From: Microcaldota archaeon
GTDB taxonomy: Archaea > Iainarchaeota > Iainarchaeia > JAADDC01
Length of the DNA: 6,437 nt
Assembly: GCA_027043825.1 (NCBI GenBank)
Contig: JALUER010000007.1
Span: forward strand, 1 to 6,437
Reading direction: 5' to 3'
Below are positions 1 to 5,379 of the stretch, one piece after another. The notes beneath the pieces were generated by a model that saw only the letters and a program-made list of their open reading frames with translations, was not told the DNA's origin and made no database searches. Positions within the stretch are counted from its first letter, which is position 1. Each line of letters begins with the position of its first letter. Both the position numbers and the translations under genes were made by a program.

Positions 1-291
1 GTCTTTGCGGTGAAGATGTACGGCTACGCCGCCCGGATCGCCACGGGGAACTTCATCCCCTACCCCTCGGAGATCCCCATCCCCGTTGACAGCCGGATAA
101 AGAAGCTAACGGAGAGACTGGGAGGAAAGGACCCCATAGCCTTCTGGAGAGAGGTGGCAAAACGCTCCGGTGTCCCTCCCCTCCACATCGACTCCATCCT
201 CTGGCCGCTGCTGGGGAACGAAGAGCTGAGTAAGGTATATGAAGAGCAGTTTGGCGAAGCGGGAAGGAGGTTAGCGCAGCTCGTTTTATGA
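1..291 (+). CDS. AGOG-type 8-oxoguanine DNA glycosylase/AP lyase, C-terminal part (5' end outside window)
   Basis: The reading frame is open from base 1 to the TGA at 289-291, giving 96 visible residues; the N-terminal part lies upstream. AGOG enzymes excise 8-oxoguanine from DNA and cleave the abasic site. The visible part matches the family C-terminus as I know it: a KMYGYAARI helix, a PYPSEIPIPVDSRI segment, and a SGVPPLHIDSILWPLLG segment near the end. The Asp in IPVDSRI (codon at 88-90) corresponds to the family's catalytic Asp. By the family's Lys-Asp spacing, the Schiff-base Lys of the helix-hairpin-helix should fall just before base 1, so it cannot be checked. The GTG at 10 and ATG at 16 are internal codons, since the conserved frame continues upstream through VFA. 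A Nudix gene follows 22 nt downstream and its promoter lies in this gene's last codons. Family assignment is by recalled motif similarity. Confidence 0.85.
   Translation, partial: VFAVKMYGYAARIATGNFIPYPSEIPIPVDSRIKKLTERLGGKDPIAFWREVAKRSGVPPLHIDSILWPLLGNEELSKVYEEQFGEAGRRLAQLVL
284..290 (+). promoter_or_regulatory. Probable TATA box of the Nudix gene
   Basis: TTTTATG is centred at 287, about 27 nt before the ATG at 314. This is the spacing expected for an archaeal TATA box when transcription begins at the start codon. It lies in the last codons of the glycosylase gene. No Shine-Dalgarno site precedes 314, which also fits a leaderless mRNA. The box is a weak match by itself; support comes from the same spacing at three other genes in the window. 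Confidence 0.45.
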
Positions 292-313
292 ACTTCGGTG
301 CCCCCTTTCCTCG

Positions 314-818
314 ATGGACCCCAAGAGGAGAATATTGGTCTACGGGGTTCTTTTCGGTGAGGAGGGGTTGCTTCTTCTTGAGAGGGATGTGAGTCACCGA
401 AAACTTCCCTGGAAGACCGTCTGGGAAACGCCGGGCGGGAAGGTAGATAAAGGAGAGACCCCCGACGAGGGCAGTAATTCGTGAGTTCGAGGAGGAGACG
501 GGGATAAGAGCAAGGATAAAGCTGTTCCTGGGTAGCACCCGGTTCGACGACGAGTACCAGAAGCGGGAGGCCCTCTTCTACCTCCTGGAAGGAGAGGTAA
601 AGGAGGTGAAGCTTTCCGATCCGGAACACGTGGGCTGGAAGTTCTTTGGGGCGGAGGAGCTGGAAAGATTGGAGAACATAGCCTTAACCACCGTCGCCGC
701 CTTGAAGTTCCTGGACAGGTGGGGGATTCTCCCACTACCGGAGCTCCCCCGGGACTGTGACTGCGAGCTCTTCCTACCGGCGGAGAACGCAGAAGATTAC
801 CCCTGGCTCACCAAGTAA
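314..818 (+). pseudogene. Nudix hydrolase, interrupted by a single-base frameshift
   Basis: Two adjacent frames together encode one Nudix protein of about 168 residues. The first part runs from ATG 314 (MDPKRRILVYGVLF...) through the start of the Nudix box, GGKVDKGETPDE, to a premature TGA at 482-484. Dropping one G from the GGG at 469-471 joins it to AVIREFEEETGI and on to the TAA at 816-818. The joined segment fits the Nudix signature G-x5-E-x7-REUxEExGU exactly, so the metal-binding Glu residues are all present. Nudix enzymes hydrolyse nucleoside diphosphates linked to another group; the substrate cannot be read from this sequence. Position next to an 8-oxoguanine glycosylase makes an oxidised-nucleotide sanitiser conceivable, but that is inference. 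The high conservation after the break points to a recent mutation or a homopolymer sequencing error. The 3' end overlaps the oppositely oriented kinase gene by 11 nt. Confidence 0.8.
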
Positions 819-1599
819 TTACCGTTCCCTTTACTTTTTCCCCGCTGAGGAATTTTCGTATGTTTTCGCCGGTCCCTTGAAAGATGTAGGAATCTATGCC
901 GATCTTTGCGAGCTCGAGGAGGCTTTCAACCTTGTGCTTCATGCCGCCCGTAACGTCTACCCCGTGGGAGCCGCCGATGTAGGAGAACACCTCTTCATAG
1001 TTGTTCCTGTCGATCCTCTCAATGAGTTCGGCGTCCTCGTGTTTTAGGGGGTCCGCCGTGTATACCCCGTCCACCAGCTCCGCCATCCCTATGGAAACCC
1101 TCTCTCCCATCTCCCTGGCGTGGAGGGCCAAGTGGCGGATTATGGTCTCGGTGGAGTATATGGTAGAGCCCTTTTCGATGTCAAGGATGGCATCGCCGTA
1201 GAAAATAGGAAGTAGCCCCTTCTCAAGGGCGTGGAAGAGGGGGTCCGGGAAGAAGAGGGCCAAGTCGTCGTTTTTAGCCACCATGAAGCTGGAGGGATGG
1301 AAGGACATTGCGGGGACACCCATCTTATGGAGTTCCTCCACGAAAATCTGGTTCAGGGCCGTGGCGTCCCTGTGGACGACCCCCAAGCCGAGGGGGGACC
1401 TCTCGTCCACGAAACCCTCCTTTGTCCGGTACTTCTTGGCAGAGGTGTGAGGGAAGGAGCCACCCCCGTGGCCTATCATGAATCTGCCCCTCGCCCGGAC
1501 AATACCGTTCACCACGTCTCGCAAGCGCTCCCAGTGAACGGTGTAGGGTTTCTCCTTCACCGTTATGAGGGATCCGCCTATCTTTAACAGCCGAAGCAC
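808..1599 (-). CDS. Isopentenyl phosphate kinase (amino acid kinase family)
   Basis: A 263-residue protein, normal for the family. It transfers phosphate from ATP to isopentenyl phosphate to make isopentenyl diphosphate (IPP), the last step of the archaeal modified mevalonate pathway, in the cytosol. Visible motifs are: N-terminal LLKIGGSLIT with Lys6 and the Gly-rich loop; GHGGGSFPH at 43-51, where His51 aligns with the catalytic His of known IPKs; HRDATALNQ at 76-84; PSSF at 102-105; FYGDAILD at 133-140; VDGVYTADP at 176-184; and DVTGGMKHK at 215-223. One departure is STET at 149-152, where other archaeal IPKs I recall carry SGDD or SGDQ. The GTG start at 1599-1597 places the kinase Lys at residue 6, as in relatives, and lies about 26 nt after a TATA-like box. 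The gene diverges from the decarboxylase-dehydratase operon that supplies its substrate. Its stop overlaps the Nudix gene by 11 nt. Confidence 0.93.
   Translation of the reverse strand: MLRLLKIGGSLITVKEKPYTVHWERLRDVVNGIVRARGRFMIGHGGGSFPHTSAKKYRTKEGFVDERSPLGLGVVHRDATALNQIFVEELHKMGVPAMSFHPSSFMVAKNDDLALFFPDPLFHALEKGLLPIFYGDAILDIEKGSTIYSTETIIRHLALHAREMGERVSIGMAELVDGVYTADPLKHEDAELIERIDRNNYEEVFSYIGGSHGVDVTGGMKHKVESLLELAKIGIDSYIFQGTGENIRKFLSGEKVKGTVITW
835..839 (+). terminator. Possible oligo-T termination signal for the Nudix transcript
   Basis: A run of five T lies 17 nt after the Nudix stop codon, inside the opposing kinase gene. Archaeal RNA polymerase often stops at T-runs without a hairpin. 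The run is short and could be chance. Confidence 0.25.
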
Positions 1600-1620
1600 G
1601 TAGTGAGAGGCGAGGGTAAT

Positions 1621-1628
1621 GTTTTAAG
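1621..1628 (-). promoter_or_regulatory. Probable TATA box of the isopentenyl phosphate kinase gene
   Basis: On the minus strand the sequence reads CTTAAAAC, centred about 26 nt before the GTG start at 1599. A purine-rich CGAAAG just upstream (plus-strand 1631-1636) could be a TFB recognition element. No Shine-Dalgarno site precedes the start, so a leaderless transcript is likely. Confidence 0.6.
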
Positions 1629-1640
1629 CCGCTTTCGGAC

Positions 1641-1656
1641 CGTTCGGCGGTGAACG
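1641..1656. repeat. Short inverted repeat between the divergent promoters
   Basis: CGTTC (1641-1645) and GAACG (1652-1656) are perfect 5-bp arms around a 6-nt spacer. The element lies between the two TATA boxes, just upstream of the kinase promoter. It could be an operator half-site pair, but arms this short arise by chance. Confidence 0.3.
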
Positions 1657-1666
1657 AAGGAAAGGA

Positions 1667-1686
1667 CCTCCGACCAACGACGGAGG
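1667..1686. repeat. Inverted repeat CCTCCG-N8-CGGAGG, candidate operator
   Basis: Perfect 6-bp arms at 1667-1672 and 1681-1686 flank an 8-nt spacer. The repeat ends 13 nt before the TATA box of the decarboxylase operon and lies about 38 nt upstream of the kinase TATA box, so a bound regulator could affect either divergent promoter. If promoters are leaderless as proposed, this region is not transcribed from either, so an RNA hairpin is unlikely. No regulator is known from the window. Confidence 0.35.
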
Positions 1687-1699
1687 GCCGAGAGAACCC

Positions 1700-1706
1700 A
1701 TATAAG
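1700..1706 (+). promoter_or_regulatory. TATA box of the decarboxylase-dehydratase operon
   Basis: ATATAAG, the best TATA match in the window, is centred 27 nt before the ATG at 1730. Transcription is therefore expected to begin at or next to that ATG. This argues against an upstream TTG start at 1712, which would lie before the transcript begins. Confidence 0.7.
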
Positions 1707-1729
1707 CGTTTTTGGACGCTCTTTCCTCC

Positions 1730-3019
1730 ATGGTTCACACCTTCCGCTCCTTTCTGAGGAAAAAGGTAGAAAGAGGGGAAGCAATCGTAGTGGAAAAGGA
1801 AATAAACCCAGAGCTGGAAATGCCGGCGGCCGCGTGGAAGCTCCAGAGGGAAGGGAAGCCCGTTTTCTTCCCGAAGGTCAAGGGTTATCCCGGCTGGTCC
1901 ATCGTCTCGAACCTCTACGGGACGAGGGACCTCGTTGCTGAGGCCTTGGGAGTGAAGAAGGAAGAGCTTGTGCCCCTCCTGAGAAAGGCCATCGAGGGCA
2001 GGAAACCCTACGAGATAGTGGATGAAGCTCCTTTCTTCCAGAACAGGGCGGAGGCAGACCTGACGAGGATCCCCGTTCCCCTCTACACGAGGGGCGACGG
2101 AGGCCCCTACTTCACCTCCGCCGTGGTCTTTGCTGTGGACGGGGAGTACGGACTCAACGCCTCCTTCCACCGGATGATGGTCTTCGACAAGAACAAGGTG
2201 GCCATCCGGATGCTGCCCAGGGACCTATACCACTACTGGGAGAGGAGCGGAGGGGAGCTGAAGGTGGCCGTGGCGGTGGGGCTGCCCATCCACGTACTGC
2301 TGGCGGCGGCGGTTTCCACCGACATCTCCGTGGACGAGATGGAGATCGCCAACGCCATAGCACCTACTCCCATGGTGGAAGTGGAGGGAATACCGGTGCC
2401 GGCAGAGGCGGAGCTCGTTCTGACGGGAAGGATCACGGAGGAAACACATCCGGAAGGCCCCTTCGTGGACCTGACCGGCACCTACGACGTGGTGAGGGAG
2501 CAGCAGGTACTCGTCTTCGAGAGGATGTACTGGAGGGAGAACCTCATTTTCCATGCCCTCCTCCCGGGAGGGGAGGAGCACAAGGTCCTCATGGGGATGC
2601 CCCGGGAGCCCACCATCTGGAGGGAGGTAGAGAAGGAAGGTATAGAGGTGAAGGGGGTTTACCTCACCCCAGGTGGCTGTTCCTGGCTCCACGGAGTGGT
2701 GGCCATAAGGAAGAGGAGGGAAGAGGACGGGAAGAGGGCAATCGAGGCAGCCTTCAGGGGACACAAGAGCATGAAGCACGTGGTGATCGTGGACGACGAC
2801 ATCGACATCTTTAACCCCCACGAGGTAGAGTGGGCCATAGCCACCCGATTTCAGGCCAGTAGGGACATGGTGATCTATGAAGGGGTGAAGGGCTCGTCCC
2901 TGGATCCCTCGGCGGATCCCATCACGAGAAAGACCACCAAGGTAGGGATAGACGCCACGGCTCCCTTGGAGGGGAGGGAGAAGTTCGTAAGGGCGAAGTA
3001 CGAGGAATGGAGGGGTTAG
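1730..3019 (+). CDS. UbiD-family decarboxylase, probable trans-anhydromevalonate 5-phosphate decarboxylase
   Basis: A 429-residue UbiD-family protein. In archaea this member removes CO2 from trans-anhydromevalonate 5-phosphate to give isopentenyl phosphate, using prenylated FMN made elsewhere by UbiX. The general family match is clear: residues N143-x-S145-x2-R148 have the spacing of the Asn/Ser/Arg cofactor-site residues of fungal Fdc1. E228 in AELVLTG, and PEGPFVDLTGTYD at 241-253 with E242 and D247, supply the acidic residues of the catalytic triad. The equivalent of Fdc1's metal-binding His is not obvious in MLPRDLYHYW (161-170). The specific substrate is inferred from context: the dehydratase that makes it is encoded directly downstream and the kinase that uses its product diverges upstream. 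I chose ATG 1730 over the in-frame TTG at 1712 because of the TATA box position. The stop is 1 nt before the next start, so the genes form an operon. Confidence 0.9.
   Translation: MVHTFRSFLRKKVERGEAIVVEKEINPELEMPAAAWKLQREGKPVFFPKVKGYPGWSIVSNLYGTRDLVAEALGVKKEELVPLLRKAIEGRKPYEIVDEAPFFQNRAEADLTRIPVPLYTRGDGGPYFTSAVVFAVDGEYGLNASFHRMMVFDKNKVAIRMLPRDLYHYWERSGGELKVAVAVGLPIHVLLAAAVSTDISVDEMEIANAIAPTPMVEVEGIPVPAEAELVLTGRITEETHPEGPFVDLTGTYDVVREQQVLVFERMYWRENLIFHALLPGGEEHKVLMGMPREPTIWREVEKEGIEVKGVYLTPGGCSWLHGVVAIRKRREEDGKRAIEAAFRGHKSMKHVVIVDDDIDIFNPHEVEWAIATRFQASRDMVIYEGVKGSSLDPSADPITRKTTKVGIDATAPLEGREKFVRAKYEEWRG
3009..3015 (+). promoter_or_regulatory. Shine-Dalgarno site of the dehydratase large subunit
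   Basis: GGAGGGG lies in the last codons of the decarboxylase gene, 5 nt before the ATG at 3021. Its presence at an internal operon gene contrasts with its absence at the first gene and fixes this start. Confidence 0.7.
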
Positions 3020-3020
3020 A

Positions 3021-4196
3021 ATGTACCTGACGAGGGAAGAGGAGAAGATGCTTGACGGGGAGTACGGGGAGACTGTTAGAAGGTTCATGGAGCTGCTCGT
3101 GAAGTTGGGGGACATCTACGGGGCCGAGAGGATGGTGGAGGTCGGGTCCGCCCAGATCGCCGGCATCTCCTACAAGAACATCGGCGATCCGGGGCTGGAG
3201 TTCCTGGAGGAGGTGAGCAGGGAGGCAAGGGTGAGGGTGCCTGCCTTTATGAACCCGGCGGGGATGGACCTGTCCCGGTGGAAGGAGATCGGTATCCCCG
3301 AGGAATTCGCCGAGAAGCAGATGAGGGTCGTGAGGGCCCTTACAAGGATGGGGGTCTTCCCGGCAGCCACCTGTACACCGTACCTCTCCGGGCTGCTGCC
3401 CCGCTTCGGGGAGCACATCGCGTGGGCCGAGAGCTCGGCGGTCATATACGCCAACTCCATCTTGGGGGCAAGGACGAACCGGGAAGGGGGTCCTTCTGCC
3501 CTGGCCGCCGCCGTGACAGGAAGGACTCCCTATTATGGTCTCCACCTCGAAGAAAACCGCCAGCCCCAGGTTAGGATAGACGTTGAAGCGAAGGTAAAGG
3601 GAGAGTACGGCTTCAGCGTCCTCGCCTACGCCGTCACTAAGCAGATAAAGAAGGAGATCCCCTACTTCCGGGGCGTGAGGGGGAGCCCCGACGAGATGAA
3701 GACCTTCGGGGCTACGCTGGCCGCCTACGGAGCTTTGGCCCTCTACCACGCGGAGGGGGTTACCCCCGAGCAGGTGAAAGTCCCGAGAGAAGGAATAGAG
3801 ATAGGGGAAAAGGAACTGAGGGAGGCAGAGGAGGAGATCAGGGAGGAGTACTCCGACGTAGACCTTGTAGTGCTGGGTTGTCCCCACTTCTCGGTGGCCC
3901 AAGTAAAGAGGCTGCTGGACTTGCTCAACGGGAGGAGCTTCAGGGCCCCTGTCTGGGTCTTTCTCTCCTACGGGGTACGTTCCATTCTCGAGAGGGAGGG
4001 GTTGGTAAGAGAGCTTGAAGAGAGGAACGTGAAGCTCCTCTCGGACATGTGCGCCGTGGTGGCACCCTTGGACGTGATGGGGATAAAGTCCGCCGTGACG
4101 AACTCCGGCAAGATGTACCGGTACCTCCCTGCCACCAACGGGGTAAAGACCTACCTCGATTCGCTGGAAAACATCGTGGAGGTGTTGGCAGAATGA
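3021..4196 (+). CDS. Aconitase X catalytic (large) subunit, probable phosphomevalonate dehydratase
   Basis: A 391-residue aconitase-X protein. With its small subunit it removes water from (R)-mevalonate 5-phosphate to give trans-anhydromevalonate 5-phosphate, using an iron-sulfur cluster. There are exactly three cysteines, Cys118 (AATCTPYL), Cys287 (LGCPHF) and Cys344 (SDMCAVVAPL), in the positions expected for cluster ligands. Other family marks are the N-terminal YLTREEEKMLDGEYG, the VGSAQIAGISY segment at 41-51, and the GARTNREGGPSALAAAVTGR segment at 149-168. The length is that of the archaeal large subunit, which is separate from the small one, whereas some bacterial aconitase X proteins are fused. 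The ATG at 3021 has a strong ribosome site 5 nt upstream, and the gene end overlaps the small-subunit gene as ATGA. The alternative, a hydroxyproline-pathway aconitase X, is unlikely given the mevalonate neighbours. Confidence 0.93.
   Translation: MYLTREEEKMLDGEYGETVRRFMELLVKLGDIYGAERMVEVGSAQIAGISYKNIGDPGLEFLEEVSREARVRVPAFMNPAGMDLSRWKEIGIPEEFAEKQMRVVRALTRMGVFPAATCTPYLSGLLPRFGEHIAWAESSAVIYANSILGARTNREGGPSALAAAVTGRTPYYGLHLEENRQPQVRIDVEAKVKGEYGFSVLAYAVTKQIKKEIPYFRGVRGSPDEMKTFGATLAAYGALALYHAEGVTPEQVKVPREGIEIGEKELREAEEEIREEYSDVDLVVLGCPHFSVAQVKRLLDLLNGRSFRAPVWVFLSYGVRSILEREGLVRELEERNVKLLSDMCAVVAPLDVMGIKSAVTNSGKMYRYLPATNGVKTYLDSLENIVEVLAE
4178..4184 (+). promoter_or_regulatory. Shine-Dalgarno site of the dehydratase small subunit
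   Basis: GGAGGTG, a near-perfect anti-16S match, lies 8 nt before ATG 4193. It decides the start: the same frame is open further upstream, to about 4049, but that stretch is shared with the large-subunit gene and has no such site. Confidence 0.75.
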
Positions 4197-4582
4197 GGGT
4201 AATAAGGGGAAAGGTCATCGTGGAAGGGGAGGCTGAAGGGGAGGTCCTCTTCACGGACTACCCCATCACATTCTACGGCGGCGTGGACATGAAGAGCGGG
4301 GAGATCATCCAGACGGACCACCCCCTGAGGGGGACATCCATAGCAGGGAAAGTTCTGGTCTTTCCCCATGGGGTTGGATCCACGGTCGGTTCTTACGTCA
4401 TCTACGGCCTGAAGAAGTACGGCAAGGCCCCCGTGGCCATGGTGGTGGAGTCCATCGACACCGTCACGGCCACCGGCGTGATCCTGGCAAGTATCCCCAC
4501 CGTCAGCGACGTCCCCATAGAAGAACTTCGGAATGCCAGGAGAGTGAGGGTGAAGGGCGAGGAGGTGGAGGTTCTCGGGTAA
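4193..4582 (+). CDS. Aconitase X small (swivel-domain) subunit, probable phosphomevalonate dehydratase
   Basis: A 129-residue protein equal to the DUF126/aconitase swivel domain. It completes the active site of the large subunit encoded just upstream. The key motif is FPHGVGSTVGSYVIYGL at 57-73; Ser63 in the GST turn is the likely catalytic serine, by family knowledge. FTDYPITFYGGVD at 20-32 and the preceding EGEAEGEVL are also typical. Its ATG overlaps the large subunit's TGA by 3 nt (ATGA), which with the strong ribosome site suggests coupled translation and matched amounts of the two subunits. The TAA at 4580-4582 is followed within 4 nt by the TATA box of the next transcription unit. Confidence 0.93.
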   Translation: MRVIRGKVIVEGEAEGEVLFTDYPITFYGGVDMKSGEIIQTDHPLRGTSIAGKVLVFPHGVGSTVGSYVIYGLKKYGKAPVAMVVESIDTVTATGVILASIPTVSDVPIEELRNARRVRVKGEEVEVLG

Positions 4583-4585
4583 GGG

Positions 4586-4592
4586 TTAAATA
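4586..4592 (+). promoter_or_regulatory. Probable TATA box of the HAD-like/kinase pair
   Basis: TTAAATA is centred 26 nt before the GTG at 4615 in a 32-nt intergenic gap. The spacing equals that at the window's other unit starts, and no Shine-Dalgarno site precedes 4615. This suggests the downstream pair has its own leaderless transcript, though read-through from the mevalonate operon is also possible. Confidence 0.6.
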
Positions 4593-4614
4593 GGGCGGTA
4601 AACAAGGTCTATCC

Positions 4615-5379
4615 GTGGAGGGTGCAAAGAGGGTCATCCTACTGGACGTCAACGGCCCCCTCGGGGAGTACGTGAAGATATGGTTGGAGGTTGCCCGCCG
4701 AAAGCTCGGAGAGAGTCACGAGGCCGTGAAAGAGGTGGCGGATCTCGTAAGAGAGCTCCGAGGGGTGGACAGATCGCTCCTTTCCTCACCGACAGCTCAC
4801 GTCCAGCTATCCCAGAAGACCAAGCGCCTCATGGAGCTCGTGGCGAGGCTGCACCCTCTTGTGGAGAGGGAGTTCACCGAGGAAGTAAGGAAGGAGGCGA
4901 AGAAGGTTATACCACACGTCAGGAAGTTGCTGAGAAGCGCTGATATCGTCTTCCTGTACTCCGACATGCCCCAGCCCGTGACGAGAACCGTGGCGAGAAC
5001 CATCAAGGAAGAGCTTGGGGAGGAGGGGAGCAGGCTGCACGCCATAGGGTCGCCGGTACCTCCCGTGCCCGTTCCCATCTCCGTACTGAAGCCCTCCCTC
5101 GAGAGCGGCTGGACAGACATGGAGTCAGGGGTCTCCCTGTGGAGGGAGGTGCGGAGGCACGTGGGAGACGTCCCCTTGAAGGTCATCTACATCACAGACG
5201 ACAAGGACAAGTACGGCCACGTGGACGAGGCAATGCTGAAGAGGTACAACGTGGTGGAGTGGAGGTACCTGGGCAACGTCTACAGGGACGGGGCCGGGAA
5301 GGGGATACCCCTGTCGGCCGTCTCGGAGGATCCTTGGTCTGTAAAGCCCCACAGGGTGGTAAGGCTTGATCGTGGTTAA
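4615..5379 (+). CDS. HAD-like protein of unknown function
   Basis: A 254-residue protein that I do not recognise as a named family. Its motif order resembles the haloacid dehalogenase fold. A hydrophobic strand ends in DVNGPL (Asp11, Asn13) like motif I. LYSDMP at 114-119 could give motif II Ser116. LKPSLESGW at 158-166 gives a motif III-type Lys159. VIYITDDKDKYGH at 190-202 gives the motif IV acidic pair Asp195/Asp196. Residues about 20-110 are helical and charged, as in a cap domain. The second motif I Asp, the usual acid/base of HAD phosphatases, is Asn here, so ordinary phosphatase activity is doubtful. No signal peptide or membrane segment is visible. GTG 4615 follows a TATA box by 26 nt and puts motif I near the N-terminus as in HAD proteins. 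The last 14 nt overlap the kinase-like gene. HAD assignment is inference from motif spacing. Confidence 0.55.
   Translation: MEGAKRVILLDVNGPLGEYVKIWLEVARRKLGESHEAVKEVADLVRELRGVDRSLLSSPTAHVQLSQKTKRLMELVARLHPLVEREFTEEVRKEAKKVIPHVRKLLRSADIVFLYSDMPQPVTRTVARTIKEELGEEGSRLHAIGSPVPPVPVPISVLKPSLESGWTDMESGVSLWREVRRHVGDVPLKVIYITDDKDKYGHVDEAMLKRYNVVEWRYLGNVYRDGAGKGIPLSAVSEDPWSVKPHRVVRLDRG
5354..5360 (+). promoter_or_regulatory. Shine-Dalgarno-like site of the IPK-like gene
   Basis: GGGTGGT lies within the HAD-like gene, 5 nt before the TTG at 5366 and 11 nt before the alternative GTG at 5372. The shorter spacing favours TTG, which also gives the usual family N-terminus MIVVKLGGS. Confidence 0.45.

Noticed and set aside
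288..392. ATGA overlap start at 288 after the glycosylase gene
   Set aside because: That frame stops after about 34 codons with no motif; the Nudix N-terminus is in the frame of ATG 314.
1667..1686. Reading the CCTCCG/CGGAGG repeat as a transcription terminator or riboswitch
   Set aside because: No T-run follows, and the region lies upstream of both proposed transcription starts, so an RNA structure would not be made.
1712..1729. Upstream TTG start for the decarboxylase
   Set aside because: It lies only 9 nt from the TATA box centre, upstream of the expected transcription start; ATG 1730 fits the promoter spacing.
1325..2170. Open minus-strand frame of about 281 codons spanning the IPK start, the divergent promoter region and the decarboxylase start
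   Set aside because: It crosses both promoters and two well-supported genes in other frames, with no domain seen.
2225..3115. Open minus-strand frame of about 296 codons opposite the decarboxylase gene
   Set aside because: It is antisense to a gene with clear family motifs; its translation is rich in Pro, His, Gly and Leu with no recognisable domain. High GC and codon bias on the coding strand produce such shadows.
2922..3902. Open minus-strand frame of about 326 codons opposite the dehydratase large subunit
   Set aside because: Low-complexity His/Pro/Gly/Leu-rich translation, fully antisense to a motif-confirmed gene.
4049..4192. Longer N-terminus for the dehydratase small subunit
   Set aside because: The extension overlaps the large-subunit gene, has atypical composition, and a strong SD site points to ATG 4193, which gives the normal family length.
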